The position numbers were made by a program, and so were the translations under genes. DNA of 64,000 bases from Neisseria brasiliensis (GTDB taxonomy: Bacteria > Pseudomonadota > Gammaproteobacteria > Burkholderiales > Neisseriaceae), in assembly GCF_009671065.1 (NCBI RefSeq), contig NZ_CP046027.1, positions 1,364,001-1,428,000 of the forward strand, read 5' to 3'. Positions 7,521-15,739 of the stretch are shown here, one piece after another. The stretch's first letter is position 1. Each line of letters opens with the position of its first letter. Below the pieces are notes generated by a model. It worked only from the letters and a program-made list of their open reading frames with translations. It did no database searches and was not told where the DNA came from.

Positions 7521-9191
7521 ATGAGTGCATCTTTACTCTTGATTATAGGCTTGGCTTTAATGGCCTGCGGTTATTTTCTCTATTCGAAATTTATTTCACA
7601 AAAGATCTTCAAACTGGATGATAACTTCGTCACCCCAGCGCATGAAATTAACGATGGTGTGGACTATGTGCCGACCAATAAATACGTTTTGTGGGGGCAC
7701 CACTTTACATCGGTAGCCGGTGCGGCGCCGATTGTAGGCCCTGCGATTGCCGTGTTTTGGGGCTGGCTGCCGGCGTTTGTGTGGGTGGTGTTGGGCACCA
7801 TCTTCATGGCCGGTGTGCATGATATGGCAGCGGTGTGGGCAAGTGTGCGCAATAAAGGCCAATCCATCGGCACCATTGCTGGTTCGGCCGTAAACGCGCG
7901 TACCCGCAGCCTGTTTATGATTGTGATTTTCCTGCTGTTGCTGATGGTGAACGCCGTGTTTGCCGTAGTGATTGCGGGCATGATGATTAAAACGCCTTCT
8001 TCTGTGTTGCCGGTGTGGGGCGCATTGGTGGTGGCATTTGTGATCGGACAATGTATCTACCGCTTTAAAATGAACCTGTTGTGGGTATCGATTATCGGTG
8101 TGGTGGCTTTGTACACCTTGATTTACTTAGGCCCGATGTTCCCGATTGTGTTGCCGGAAACCATGTTCGGTTTGCCGGCCAATGCGGTATGGATTATTTT
8201 CCTGTTTGTTTACGCAGCGATTGCTTCGTTGCTGCCGGTATGGATGCTGTTGCAACCGCGTGACTACATCAACGGCCTGCAATTGTTTGTCGGCTTGTTT
8301 GTGATGTATGCCGCGATTTTCTTGGTAAGCCCGGATGTCGTAGCACCTGCCGTGAATGAAAACGTACCGGCCGGTACGCCGCCAATCATGCCGCTTCTGT
8401 TTGTGACCATTGCGTGTGGCGCGATTTCAGGCTTCCACGGTTTGGTATCGAGCGGTACCACTTCCAAACAAATCAACCGTGAACCGGATGTGCGTTTTGT
8501 CGGCTACTTCGGTGCAATGGGTGAAGGCATGTTGGCCTTGGCTGCGATTTTGGCCGCCACTGCCGGTTTCGCCACTTTGGGTGACTGGGAAGCGGTGTAC
8601 ACCAAATTTGGTGCAGGCGGTATTGGTGCGTTTATCGATGGTGGTGCCGCGATTATGCACGAAGGCATCGGCCTGTCGCCTGAATTGTCAGCTACCATGC
8701 TGACCGTAATGGCCGCCTTGTTTGCCGGTACCACCATGGATACAGGTGTTCGTTTGCAGCGCTATATTTTCCAAGAGTGGGGCGACATTTACCAAATCCA
8801 ATCCTTCCGCAAAGGTTGGGTAGCGACATTATTGGCTGTCGGCACTTGTGCGCTGTTGTCATTCGGTGCGGGTGGTTTAAAAGGCGATGGTGGTATGCTG
8901 ATTTGGCCGTTGTTCGGTACCACTAACCAATTGATGGCAGGTTTGACTTTGCTGGTGGTGACTGTGGTGTTGATGAAAGCCGGCCGTAAAGTATGGTTTA
9001 CGCTGATTCCAATGGTCTTCCTGCTGATTATGAGCATCTTGGCCTTGGTATTGCAGCTGAAAACCTTCTACGATCAATCCAACTGGCTGCTGGTCGTATT
9101 GGATGTGGTGATTCTGATTTGTTCGATTTTGGTGTCGCTGGAGTGTGTTTCCGTGCTCAAACGCGAATGGCCTAAACGCAAAGGCGCGTAA
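7521..9191 (+). CDS. CstA-family carrier (carbon starvation protein A type)
   Basis: CstA-family proteins are inner-membrane carriers; characterised members take up pyruvate or peptides. The 556-aa protein has about 14-16 hydrophobic helices. It shows the family motif WGHHFTSVAGAAPIVGPAIA near residues 58-77 and FHGLVSSGTTSKQI near 306-319. It is shorter than E. coli CstA (about 700). Shine-Dalgarno AAGGAG precedes the start. It heads a three-gene operon and its stop overlaps the next start (TAATG). The substrate is unknown; pyruvate or another small carboxylate is an inference. Confidence 0.85.
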   Translation: MSASLLLIIGLALMACGYFLYSKFISQKIFKLDDNFVTPAHEINDGVDYVPTNKYVLWGHHFTSVAGAAPIVGPAIAVFWGWLPAFVWVVLGTIFMAGVHDMAAVWASVRNKGQSIGTIAGSAVNARTRSLFMIVIFLLLLMVNAVFAVVIAGMMIKTPSSVLPVWGALVVAFVIGQCIYRFKMNLLWVSIIGVVALYTLIYLGPMFPIVLPETMFGLPANAVWIIFLFVYAAIASLLPVWMLLQPRDYINGLQLFVGLFVMYAAIFLVSPDVVAPAVNENVPAGTPPIMPLLFVTIACGAISGFHGLVSSGTTSKQINREPDVRFVGYFGAMGEGMLALAAILAATAGFATLGDWEAVYTKFGAGGIGAFIDGGAAIMHEGIGLSPELSATMLTVMAALFAGTTMDTGVRLQRYIFQEWGDIYQIQSFRKGWVATLLAVGTCALLSFGAGGLKGDGGMLIWPLFGTTNQLMAGLTLLVVTVVLMKAGRKVWFTLIPMVFLLIMSILALVLQLKTFYDQSNWLLVVLDVVILICSILVSLECVSVLKREWPKRKGA

Positions 9192-9454
9192 TGGGCTGGC
9201 ATGAAAAATGGCAGGCGTTTGCCGAAGGGTTGCAAGAGTTTTACCATGCACCTTATCGGCAAACGCTCACTCGGGCGTATCGTGACGAACAGGATTTGTT
9301 TATGCTGATGATTTTCGCAGAAAGCCTCGGCATTCCTAATCCGATGACGTTTTACACGCTCGAGCTGCAACCCCTGCTGCTGGAAGAATTCCACGATTGG
9401 CACTTGCGCATGGGCATGCCGCATTCACCTTTAGATCGATTCGGATGCTGTTAA
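9191..9454 (+). CDS. Cory-CC-star small protein
   Basis: This 87-aa protein ends in Cys-Cys-stop, the feature that names the cory-CC-star family, whose genes commonly sit beside cstA-like genes. It has no signal peptide or membrane helix and is rich in aromatic and charged residues. Its start overlaps the stop of the CstA-like gene and its stop overlaps the ATPase start (both TAATG). It should therefore be made in step with both. The two terminal cysteines could bind metal or be modified; that is a guess. Function unknown. Confidence 0.8.
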   Translation: MGWHEKWQAFAEGLQEFYHAPYRQTLTRAYRDEQDLFMLMIFAESLGIPNPMTFYTLELQPLLLEEFHDWHLRMGMPHSPLDRFGCC

Positions 9455-10461
9455 TGGATACATTATTGCAACAAGCGGCGGCAACGCCGCTTTTATTTGT
9501 CGGCGGCAAGGGCGGGGTTGGCAAAACCACCCATGCCGCTGCTTTGGCCACACGCTTGGCAGAAAGCGGCAAAAAAGTGCTGCTGGTTTCCACGGATCCC
9601 GCGCACAGCTTGGGCGATGTGCTGCAATACACGCTCTCGGGCACCATCCGCCCGTTGACCGACAATTTGGCAGCGCTGGAACTCAACCCACACCAAATTG
9701 CCGACAAGCATTATGCCCAAGTCAGCGAATTGTTGGCGGGCTACACCAAGCCCGAGCTGGTTGAGAAAATGCGCCAACATATTGAAGCCGCCAAAAGCTC
9801 GCCCGGTGCGGAAGAAGCCGCGATTCTCGAAGCCTTGTGCAAATACATCACCCATCACAAAATCATGGGCTATGAACACGTTGTGTTCGATACCGCCCCT
9901 ACCGGCCACACTCTGCGTCTGCTCGAATTGCCGCAAATGATGGCCGCGTGGACGGATGCTTTGTTGTCACAACAAGGGCGGCAGCAAAAACTGCGCGATG
10001 CCGCTTTACCGTTTTGGCAGAAAACTCAGCGGGAAAACACCCTACTGAGCGAATCGCGCAACCAACGCTGGGACAAAGCCCTCGAAACCTTGGAAAAGCG
10101 CCGCCAATTGTTTGCCGATGCCGGCCAGTTGCTCGCCGACCCTGCTTATACGTCCATCATTTTGGTGATGACTCCCGAAATGCTGCCACTGGCCGAAACC
10201 CACCGCGCATTGGCGCAACTGCATCATTTTAAATTGCCGTGCAGCCACATCATCGTCAACCAAATCATGCCGCAATCGCAAGCCGACAATGATTTCTGGC
10301 AGCAACGCTACCAGCGGCAGCAAGACATCTTGCAACAAATCCGCCGCGATTTCAGCCAAGTCAACCTGCATCATTACGCCTTGCAATCAAACGATGTTCG
10401 CGGGCTGGAAGCCTTATCTGCATTTGGTAGCAATGGGCGCATGAGTGAAGAGCGTTTATAA
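9454..10461 (+). CDS. ArsA/Get3-family ATPase
   Basis: This is a deviant P-loop ATPase of the ArsA/Get3 group. It has GGKGGVGKTT near residues 17-26, switch I STDPAHSLGDVL near 46-57, and the family hallmark FDTAPTGHTLRLLELP near 145-160. It lacks the CxxC pair of Get3 and the metal-binding Cys triad of ArsA, and no ars genes are near. Family members handle arsenite or hydrophobic tail segments. The start at 9454 is chosen because TAATG overlaps the previous stop; the frame is open 19 codons further upstream. The context suggests it serves the CstA-like carrier or the CC protein. The role is not known. Confidence 0.82.
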   Translation: MDTLLQQAAATPLLFVGGKGGVGKTTHAAALATRLAESGKKVLLVSTDPAHSLGDVLQYTLSGTIRPLTDNLAALELNPHQIADKHYAQVSELLAGYTKPELVEKMRQHIEAAKSSPGAEEAAILEALCKYITHHKIMGYEHVVFDTAPTGHTLRLLELPQMMAAWTDALLSQQGRQQKLRDAALPFWQKTQRENTLLSESRNQRWDKALETLEKRRQLFADAGQLLADPAYTSIILVMTPEMLPLAETHRALAQLHHFKLPCSHIIVNQIMPQSQADNDFWQQRYQRQQDILQQIRRDFSQVNLHHYALQSNDVRGLEALSAFGSNGRMSEERL

Positions 10462-10476
10462 AACCGATTAAAATCG

Positions 10477-10515
10477 AAAGGCCGTCTGAAACAATATTGT
10501 TTCAGACGGCCTTTT
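10477..10515 (+). terminator. Uptake-sequence hairpin between convergent operons
   Basis: Inverted uptake sequences form a stem of about 17 bp with flanking A and T runs. It ends the cstA-type operon on the plus strand and the DNA glycosylase gene on the minus strand. Confidence 0.8.
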
Positions 10516-10537
10516 CTTTATTCAATATGATTGCTGC

Positions 10538-11140
10538 TCAGTCTGACAGCAAACCCAGTTCCGCAAAAAATGTCCGATAAGCCGCCGCTTTCTTTTCCAA
10601 AGCCAAGGGATACGCCCGCGAAGACGAAGGCAGACGATACAACCGCAGCGCCCGTTGTGCAAGACACGTTTCCACATGCGCCCCGATTTTCGGCTTTGGT
10701 GTTTCAGACGGCATCAAAGACAACAAAGTATCCGTCGCCAATTCGCCTGTGGTCATGATGGTATCGCACAAAGGCATCTTTTCCAGTAAAGCCGCCAAAT
10801 CTACCGGCTCGACTACCTGTAAAAACTTATCCGAAGCATTGCCCTGCAAACGCCGCACTTTATATGCTGTGTCATACACCGCAATGCCCTTCTCTGCCAA
10901 AAACGCGCGAATCTCTGTTTCACGGAAACGTTTGTTTTTGCCATCGTTTTCCACAAAATAATCCGCTTCGCCGAAAAACACCAGCCCGAAAATCCGCCAC
11001 ATATCGTTTTGGAAATTCGGATAATAAAAATCCATTTTCCAACGCGCACGCGGCGGCGGGAACGAGCCGAGCATTAAGAGTTTGGCATTAGGTGGCGTGA
11101 ATGGAGGTAAGGGGTGGGTTTCGATAACAGGCTCAGCCAT
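10538..11140 (-). CDS. DNA glycosylase of the uracil/hypoxanthine (family 6-like) type
   Basis: The protein has the uracil-DNA-glycosylase fold signature: the N-terminal strand LLMLGSFPPP (about residues 21-30) followed by YYPNFQNDMW. This fits the family that removes hypoxanthine or uracil (UDG family 6 and mismatch-specific relatives). The late motif is RLYRLPSSSRAYPL near 168-181. The ATG at 11140 is preferred to the in-frame TTG at 11164. It lies beside a RhuM gene and two cytosine methyltransferases, but its uptake sequences and base composition look native. Substrate range is not determined. Confidence 0.7.
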   Translation of the reverse strand: MAEPVIETHPLPPFTPPNAKLLMLGSFPPPRARWKMDFYYPNFQNDMWRIFGLVFFGEADYFVENDGKNKRFRETEIRAFLAEKGIAVYDTAYKVRRLQGNASDKFLQVVEPVDLAALLEKMPLCDTIMTTGELATDTLLSLMPSETPKPKIGAHVETCLAQRALRLYRLPSSSRAYPLALEKKAAAYRTFFAELGLLSD

Positions 11141-11195
11141 ATTTCGATCTTTTGTTCCAATCAATGATGTTCAAACGTTTCAGACGGCCTCAAGC

Positions 11196-12212
11196 TCACT
11201 TGCTAACCGATTTTTCATAGCCCAACAGTTCAGCAATATCATGCGCCCCCTGCTGCTCCCGAATCTCCCGCACGGCCGTCTGAAAGCGTTCGTATTCCGC
11301 CAACGCTTTTGCTTCGGCCTGTTTTTTGCTGATTTTGCCTGCACCTTGCAACACTTCGCGATCATTAAACTGCAAAAACTGATCCAGCTTTTCCGTCCAA
11401 TCGCGCAAAAACACCTGCTTTTTACGCGCCGCTTGGTCTTCGGCAAAATCCAGCCACATCGTAACAATGCGGTTCAATTCTTTGATTTCCTGCTCATTCA
11501 GGTAATTTTTCGCCACCTTCACATCTTTTTGATAAACACGCTGCGGCGTGGCTGTGTGGGTTAAACCCATTTGCGGCAAATCGGCATCGGCTCGTTCGTA
11601 AATCAATTCCGCCGCCGTTTTGCCGCTCACGGCAAAATGCAGTTTATTCTGCATTTGCGAAAAAAACAGATTGGTTTCTTTGATACTGGACTGATAATCC
11701 GCCGCCAAAGCAAAAATTTCCTGAACACGCAAATACATACGCCGCTCACTCGCACGAATATCGCGTATGCGTTCCAGCAATTCATCAAAATAATCGGGCG
11801 CAGCCACCGTGCCGACAGGCGGATTTTTCAGGCGTTCATCGTCAATCGCAAAACCTTTTTGCAGATATTCGCCCAACGTGCGCGTTGCCCATTGGCGGAA
11901 CTGCGTGCCACGCGTGGAACGGACACGGTAGCCGACGGCGATAATCATGGGCAGGGAATAATGCGCGATTTGGCGACTGACTTCACGTCCGCCTTCGTTT
12001 TGAACTATTGAGTAATACTCAATAGTTGCTCTTTCATCCAATTCAGCCTCAGCCAATATCGCTTTGATATGCTTATTGATATTGGAAACGGTCGTTTGAT
12101 AGAGCTCCGCGATTTCCGCCTGCGTCAGCCACAATTGCCCGCCCAATTCGCGCAAGACAAATTGGGCTTGGCCGTCTGAAGTGGTGTAGAGGATTAAATC
12201 GTTTTCTTGCAT
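11196..12212 (-). CDS. RhuM-family protein
   Basis: This 338-aa protein belongs to the virulence RhuM family, found in pathogenicity islands and beside restriction systems, with no settled activity. The N-terminal third is a winged-helix-like DNA-binding region (LTQAEIAELYQTTVSNINKH near 29-48). The conserved core YSLPMIIAVGYRVRSTRGTQ is near 86-105 and FRQWATRTLGEYLQKGF follows. The ATG at 12212 has GGGAG six bases upstream. It contains native uptake sequences, unlike the R-M genes 27 bases away, so it was probably resident before they arrived. Confidence 0.75.
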   Translation of the reverse strand: MQENDLILYTTSDGQAQFVLRELGGQLWLTQAEIAELYQTTVSNINKHIKAILAEAELDERATIEYYSIVQNEGGREVSRQIAHYSLPMIIAVGYRVRSTRGTQFRQWATRTLGEYLQKGFAIDDERLKNPPVGTVAAPDYFDELLERIRDIRASERRMYLRVQEIFALAADYQSSIKETNLFFSQMQNKLHFAVSGKTAAELIYERADADLPQMGLTHTATPQRVYQKDVKVAKNYLNEQEIKELNRIVTMWLDFAEDQAARKKQVFLRDWTEKLDQFLQFNDREVLQGAGKISKKQAEAKALAEYERFQTAVREIREQQGAHDIAELLGYEKSVSK

Positions 12213-12241
12213 CAAGCTCCCTTAAATAATTCTGACAAATT

Positions 12242-13195
12242 TTAAATACTTTGCCTCAAAGCATTAGCAATATGCCACATTAAAACAGGTGGGACAGCAT
12301 TACCAATTGCCCGATATTGCCGATTATCAGAAACCCCATCAAATTGGAAGTCCTGTGGAAATGATTGAATATTGGCAGCCTCTTGTGGCGTAAAACGGCG
12401 ATAACGTTCATTTATCATTAAAACAGGGTCTGTACCATTCAAGCTCACTTTTGCTAAATGTGCACTAATCGTATTACAGGGCTGTTCAACATCTTGTACC
12501 CGACCTTTATTCATTTTTTCACGCACACGTAGCATACCGGCAACTGCTTTTTCACTAAAAAACCATTTTTCATCAAAATTAGCTTGTTCATCTAGTGCCA
12601 ATTTAAGAGGAACTTTTTCAGGCAGCATAATTGGAAATTGAAACTTAAAATAATCGTCAAATTCACGAAAGCCCACCATAAAAACACGTTCTCGTTTTTG
12701 TGGGATACCATAATCGGACGCATTCAACAATTGATAATGAATGTGATAGCCTGCCTGTTCAAATTCACGCAAAATCATGGGAAAAGCCTGCTTGTTATTG
12801 GCAGACAAAAGACCTTTAACATTTTCAGCAATAAAAAAACGTGGTTGTTTTTCTTTTAGCACTTTAACCATTTCAAAGAATAATTTGCCTTTTTCATCTT
12901 TGTAGCCTAAACGTGGAGGATTTTGTGCCACAATAGAAAAAGATTGACATGGGAAACCACCCAATAAAATATCATGGTCAGGTAATTCACAAGCAACAAT
13001 ATCACGAACATCTTTCAATTCAGCTTGATGTTCAAAATTATCATTGTAAATTTTAATGGCATACGGGTCGTTATCAGCTGCATACACTATTTCAAAAGGT
13101 AATTTTTCATACTCTTGATTTAAATAAGTAAACCCCCCCAAAATACCCTTGTCCATACCACCACAACCACAAAATAAAGACGCTACTTGAAACAT
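12242..13195 (-). CDS. DNA (cytosine-5) methyltransferase, second of the R-M operon
   Basis: This m5C methyltransferase protects one strand of the R-M target. Motif I is SLFCGCGGMDKG (about residues 6-17). Catalytic motif IV is GGFPCQSFS with Cys83, motif VI is ENVKGL and motif VIII is PQKRERVF. The C-terminal motifs include QSFPQDFQF and AIGNAVPPVL. The ATG at 13195 is chosen because GGAGG lies five bases upstream; it overlaps the end of the nuclease gene by 13 bases. The start at 13219 given by the open frame lacks such a site. At 317 aa it is of typical length. Third gene of the operon; AT-rich. Confidence 0.88.
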   Translation of the reverse strand: MFQVASLFCGCGGMDKGILGGFTYLNQEYEKLPFEIVYAADNDPYAIKIYNDNFEHQAELKDVRDIVACELPDHDILLGGFPCQSFSIVAQNPPRLGYKDEKGKLFFEMVKVLKEKQPRFFIAENVKGLLSANNKQAFPMILREFEQAGYHIHYQLLNASDYGIPQKRERVFMVGFREFDDYFKFQFPIMLPEKVPLKLALDEQANFDEKWFFSEKAVAGMLRVREKMNKGRVQDVEQPCNTISAHLAKVSLNGTDPVLMINERYRRFTPQEAANIQSFPQDFQFDGVSDNRQYRAIGNAVPPVLMWHIANALRQSI

Positions 13196-14625
13196 GGAAC
13201 CTCCAATAATGCTTGCCATTCCCCTGCTTGTGGCAAAAATTCAACCATGAAGTTACTGTCTACTTTAATTAAATTATCATGAAATTTTTGGACAGGATTT
13301 TGAATGATAAAAATATTTCTTCCATTATCATTAATAACCAAATAATAAACAAAATAGCGGTCACCCAATGTTTCTGCGCTGTCCCATTCATTTGGCGTTA
13401 ATTTAAATCGGTTACTATTAATCGCTTTTTTAGAACGTGTACTTTTTACTTCAATGTAGCGTTTGTGTTTTTCAATTTCAATGCTTTGTAAATCATAGCC
13501 CACTCCTAACGGCGTAGGAATTTTGTTAATTAAATGTTGGCGATTGGATTGGTTTTGTGTACGTAAATATTCGTGTGCCAAAATCAAAGTTTCACCATAA
13601 TCGCCAAAGATTTTATTGGGTACGGCAGCTTGCCCCTTAATTTTTGAGTAGTATTCTTGAACCAATGCACCGATGTCTTCTTTTTCTGTTTCATTCAAAG
13701 ATGGTGCAAATTCAACAATATTTTCAAATTGATTAACATAATCAAACCAATCTTTTTCTAATATTGAAATTTGAGCATTTTCAACTTCTGTCAATCCATA
13801 AAAGACATCATACTTATCAAAAAAATTTGTATTTTCAATATGTCTGTTAATTAAATCCTGATTTTCATCATTGAGATAGTAATAATACCCCGTACCTTTT
13901 GTTTTTAATAAATTGGCTAAAACCATGTAATCTAATATATCACCTGCATAACGATAAACATCGCCTTTTGATGGATAATCACCTTCTTTTCTTTTTAATT
14001 GCTCATATTTATGATTGTACTCAATTTTATTTTCTCTATTTTCAATAATTTGTTTAGCAACATCATAAGCTGTTTTGTTGTGTTGAGCTGTAACACGCAA
14101 ATCAAAATAAGCGCATTGAGTTAATTCTTCCGCAGTCATGCTAAAAGGTTTATCACTCAGCTCTTTGGCAGCTTGAAAAATTTGTAAAATAAATTGACAT
14201 GGTTGAAACCGAATACCTTTGTTGATTTGCTCAATAATGGCATGGCTTTTATTGTGTCCTGCTGGATATTGAAACGAATATAAAAAATAATTAAAAAACT
14301 CATCAAGATATTGGTTTTCAGCCAGCCTTTTTGCCATTTTGCTTGAATATAGCTCTCCTGTATCAGTTTCTTGAATAAAGGCAAATAAGGCTGCAATTTC
14401 TGTGCGCCAGTTATTGATAGTTTTAAGTTCAGCCGTTTGATTTTTACCAAAATTTCTCAATACTTCGTTTAACTTTTGGTTAAATTCTTTTTCAGGCTGC
14501 CTGTCCAAATCTGAAATGGAATTGGCAACATACAACAAAACTTCTTCTACATTACTTTTAAAACGTGGGCGAACGTGATGTAAACGGAAAAAATATTCAT
14601 CGGGAATTTGATAAATTTGGCTCAT
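13183..14625 (-). CDS. Putative restriction endonuclease with DUF3883/PD-(D/E)XK domain
   Basis: This 480-aa protein lies between two m5C methyltransferases and is the likely restriction enzyme. Its last third matches DUF3883 (NO VEIN C-terminal type), a PD-(D/E)XK nuclease-like fold: Glu345 in GDYGETLILA, Asp378 in GVGYDLQS, then Glu392-x-Lys394 in RYIEVKST. The N-terminal 330 residues are helical, charged and unfamiliar to me; they may recognise the target. The start overlaps the previous methyltransferase stop (ATGA) and has AAGGA upstream. No helicase or ATPase motifs are present, so a type II enzyme is more likely than type I or III. Confidence 0.72.
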   Translation of the reverse strand: MSQIYQIPDEYFFRLHHVRPRFKSNVEEVLLYVANSISDLDRQPEKEFNQKLNEVLRNFGKNQTAELKTINNWRTEIAALFAFIQETDTGELYSSKMAKRLAENQYLDEFFNYFLYSFQYPAGHNKSHAIIEQINKGIRFQPCQFILQIFQAAKELSDKPFSMTAEELTQCAYFDLRVTAQHNKTAYDVAKQIIENRENKIEYNHKYEQLKRKEGDYPSKGDVYRYAGDILDYMVLANLLKTKGTGYYYYLNDENQDLINRHIENTNFFDKYDVFYGLTEVENAQISILEKDWFDYVNQFENIVEFAPSLNETEKEDIGALVQEYYSKIKGQAAVPNKIFGDYGETLILAHEYLRTQNQSNRQHLINKIPTPLGVGYDLQSIEIEKHKRYIEVKSTRSKKAINSNRFKLTPNEWDSAETLGDRYFVYYLVINDNGRNIFIIQNPVQKFHDNLIKVDSNFMVEFLPQAGEWQALLEVPCFK

Positions 14626-15665
14626 AAAAATTCCTTAATTTGTAAGGCTAGGGCTTTTGCCAGCATAGGGGGAACGGCATTACCCACTTGTTTATACTGG
14701 CTTGTTTTTGTTCCTAAAAAAACAAAATCATCTGGAAATGATTGAATACGCGCACTTTCCCTGACTGTGGGTACACGATTGAACTCATAATGGAAATGAT
14801 GTCTGTGTCCTGTATCAATGGTAAAACTGGGCTTTTGACTATTTAAACGTGTCCAAGCAATATTTACATTTCGGGTCTGGCGTAAATGTTCAGGCAGGCT
14901 TTTGTAATTGCCACCATCAGGCACAAGTGCAATGATTTCCTTTGTTTTATCATTATGTTGAGTAATTTGATGATTGAATAAACCAATGGAGTGTTCACGC
15001 ATTAAATTTTGATACGGACTGCTGCCTGAAAGTGGGTAAGCATCACCATCTATTACTGAATAATCGGGTAAATCTGAAATGGCTTGTCTTGCGGTAACGT
15101 ATTGTTGAACAGTTGGTGCTGGAAATGGAAATGTCGTACCATTTTTAAATCCCACAAAAAACGCACGTTTGCGATTTTGTGGTACACCAAAATCCGATGC
15201 CAGCAAAATTTGGCTATTTACTGTATAGCCCAGTTTTTCAAAATCTTCTGTAATTTGTTTTTTAATTAGACCTTTACCCATTGACATCATATTTGGCACA
15301 TTTTCCATTAAAAATGCTTTGGGCTGATAAAAACGCACAAAATCCACAAATGCTTTATAAAGCTGATTTCGCTCATCATCAATCATGCGCTTTCCTGCAA
15401 TAGAGAAACCCTGACAAGGTGGTCCACCAATAATGACATCGACTTTTTTGATATTCGTTTGTTGGCAGATTTGTTCGGGTGTAACCAAAAACAAATCTGC
15501 CACAATGCCTTGTGAATTGGAATGCGTATGTGTGTAGGTGCTAATTGCGTCTTGCCAATAGTCTATTCCGAGCTTGACATCAAAACCTGCCTGAATAAAC
15601 CCCAATGACAAACCACCACAGCCACAAAATAAATCCATAACAGTAGGTTGATATATATTATCCAT
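14622..15665 (-). CDS. DNA (cytosine-5) methyltransferase, first of the R-M operon
   Basis: This is a second, distinct m5C methyltransferase (347 aa) and opens the R-M operon. Motif I is MDLFCGCGGLSLGF (residues 10-23), motif IV GGPPCQGFS with Cys84, motif VI MENVPNM and motif VIII PQNRKRAFFVG. The motif IX/X region has TRLNSQKPSFTIDTG and QVGNAVPPMLA. The variable region between motifs VIII and IX differs from the partner enzyme. Two m5C enzymes around one nuclease is the usual solution for an asymmetric site, where each strand needs its own enzyme. No strong Shine-Dalgarno is visible before 15665. Confidence 0.88.
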   Translation of the reverse strand: MDNIYQPTVMDLFCGCGGLSLGFIQAGFDVKLGIDYWQDAISTYTHTHSNSQGIVADLFLVTPEQICQQTNIKKVDVIIGGPPCQGFSIAGKRMIDDERNQLYKAFVDFVRFYQPKAFLMENVPNMMSMGKGLIKKQITEDFEKLGYTVNSQILLASDFGVPQNRKRAFFVGFKNGTTFPFPAPTVQQYVTARQAISDLPDYSVIDGDAYPLSGSSPYQNLMREHSIGLFNHQITQHNDKTKEIIALVPDGGNYKSLPEHLRQTRNVNIAWTRLNSQKPSFTIDTGHRHHFHYEFNRVPTVRESARIQSFPDDFVFLGTKTSQYKQVGNAVPPMLAKALALQIKEFL

Positions 15666-15739
15666 AACATTAAAGGAAAAAATTTTTTAAATTGAAAAAA
15701 GAAAATAAAAGTTTAAATAATTTCAGACCATCTGAAATT

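Noticed and set aside
13195..13219. Longer start for the second methyltransferase
   Set aside because: GGAGG lies correctly before 13195, whereas the 13219 start has no ribosome site.
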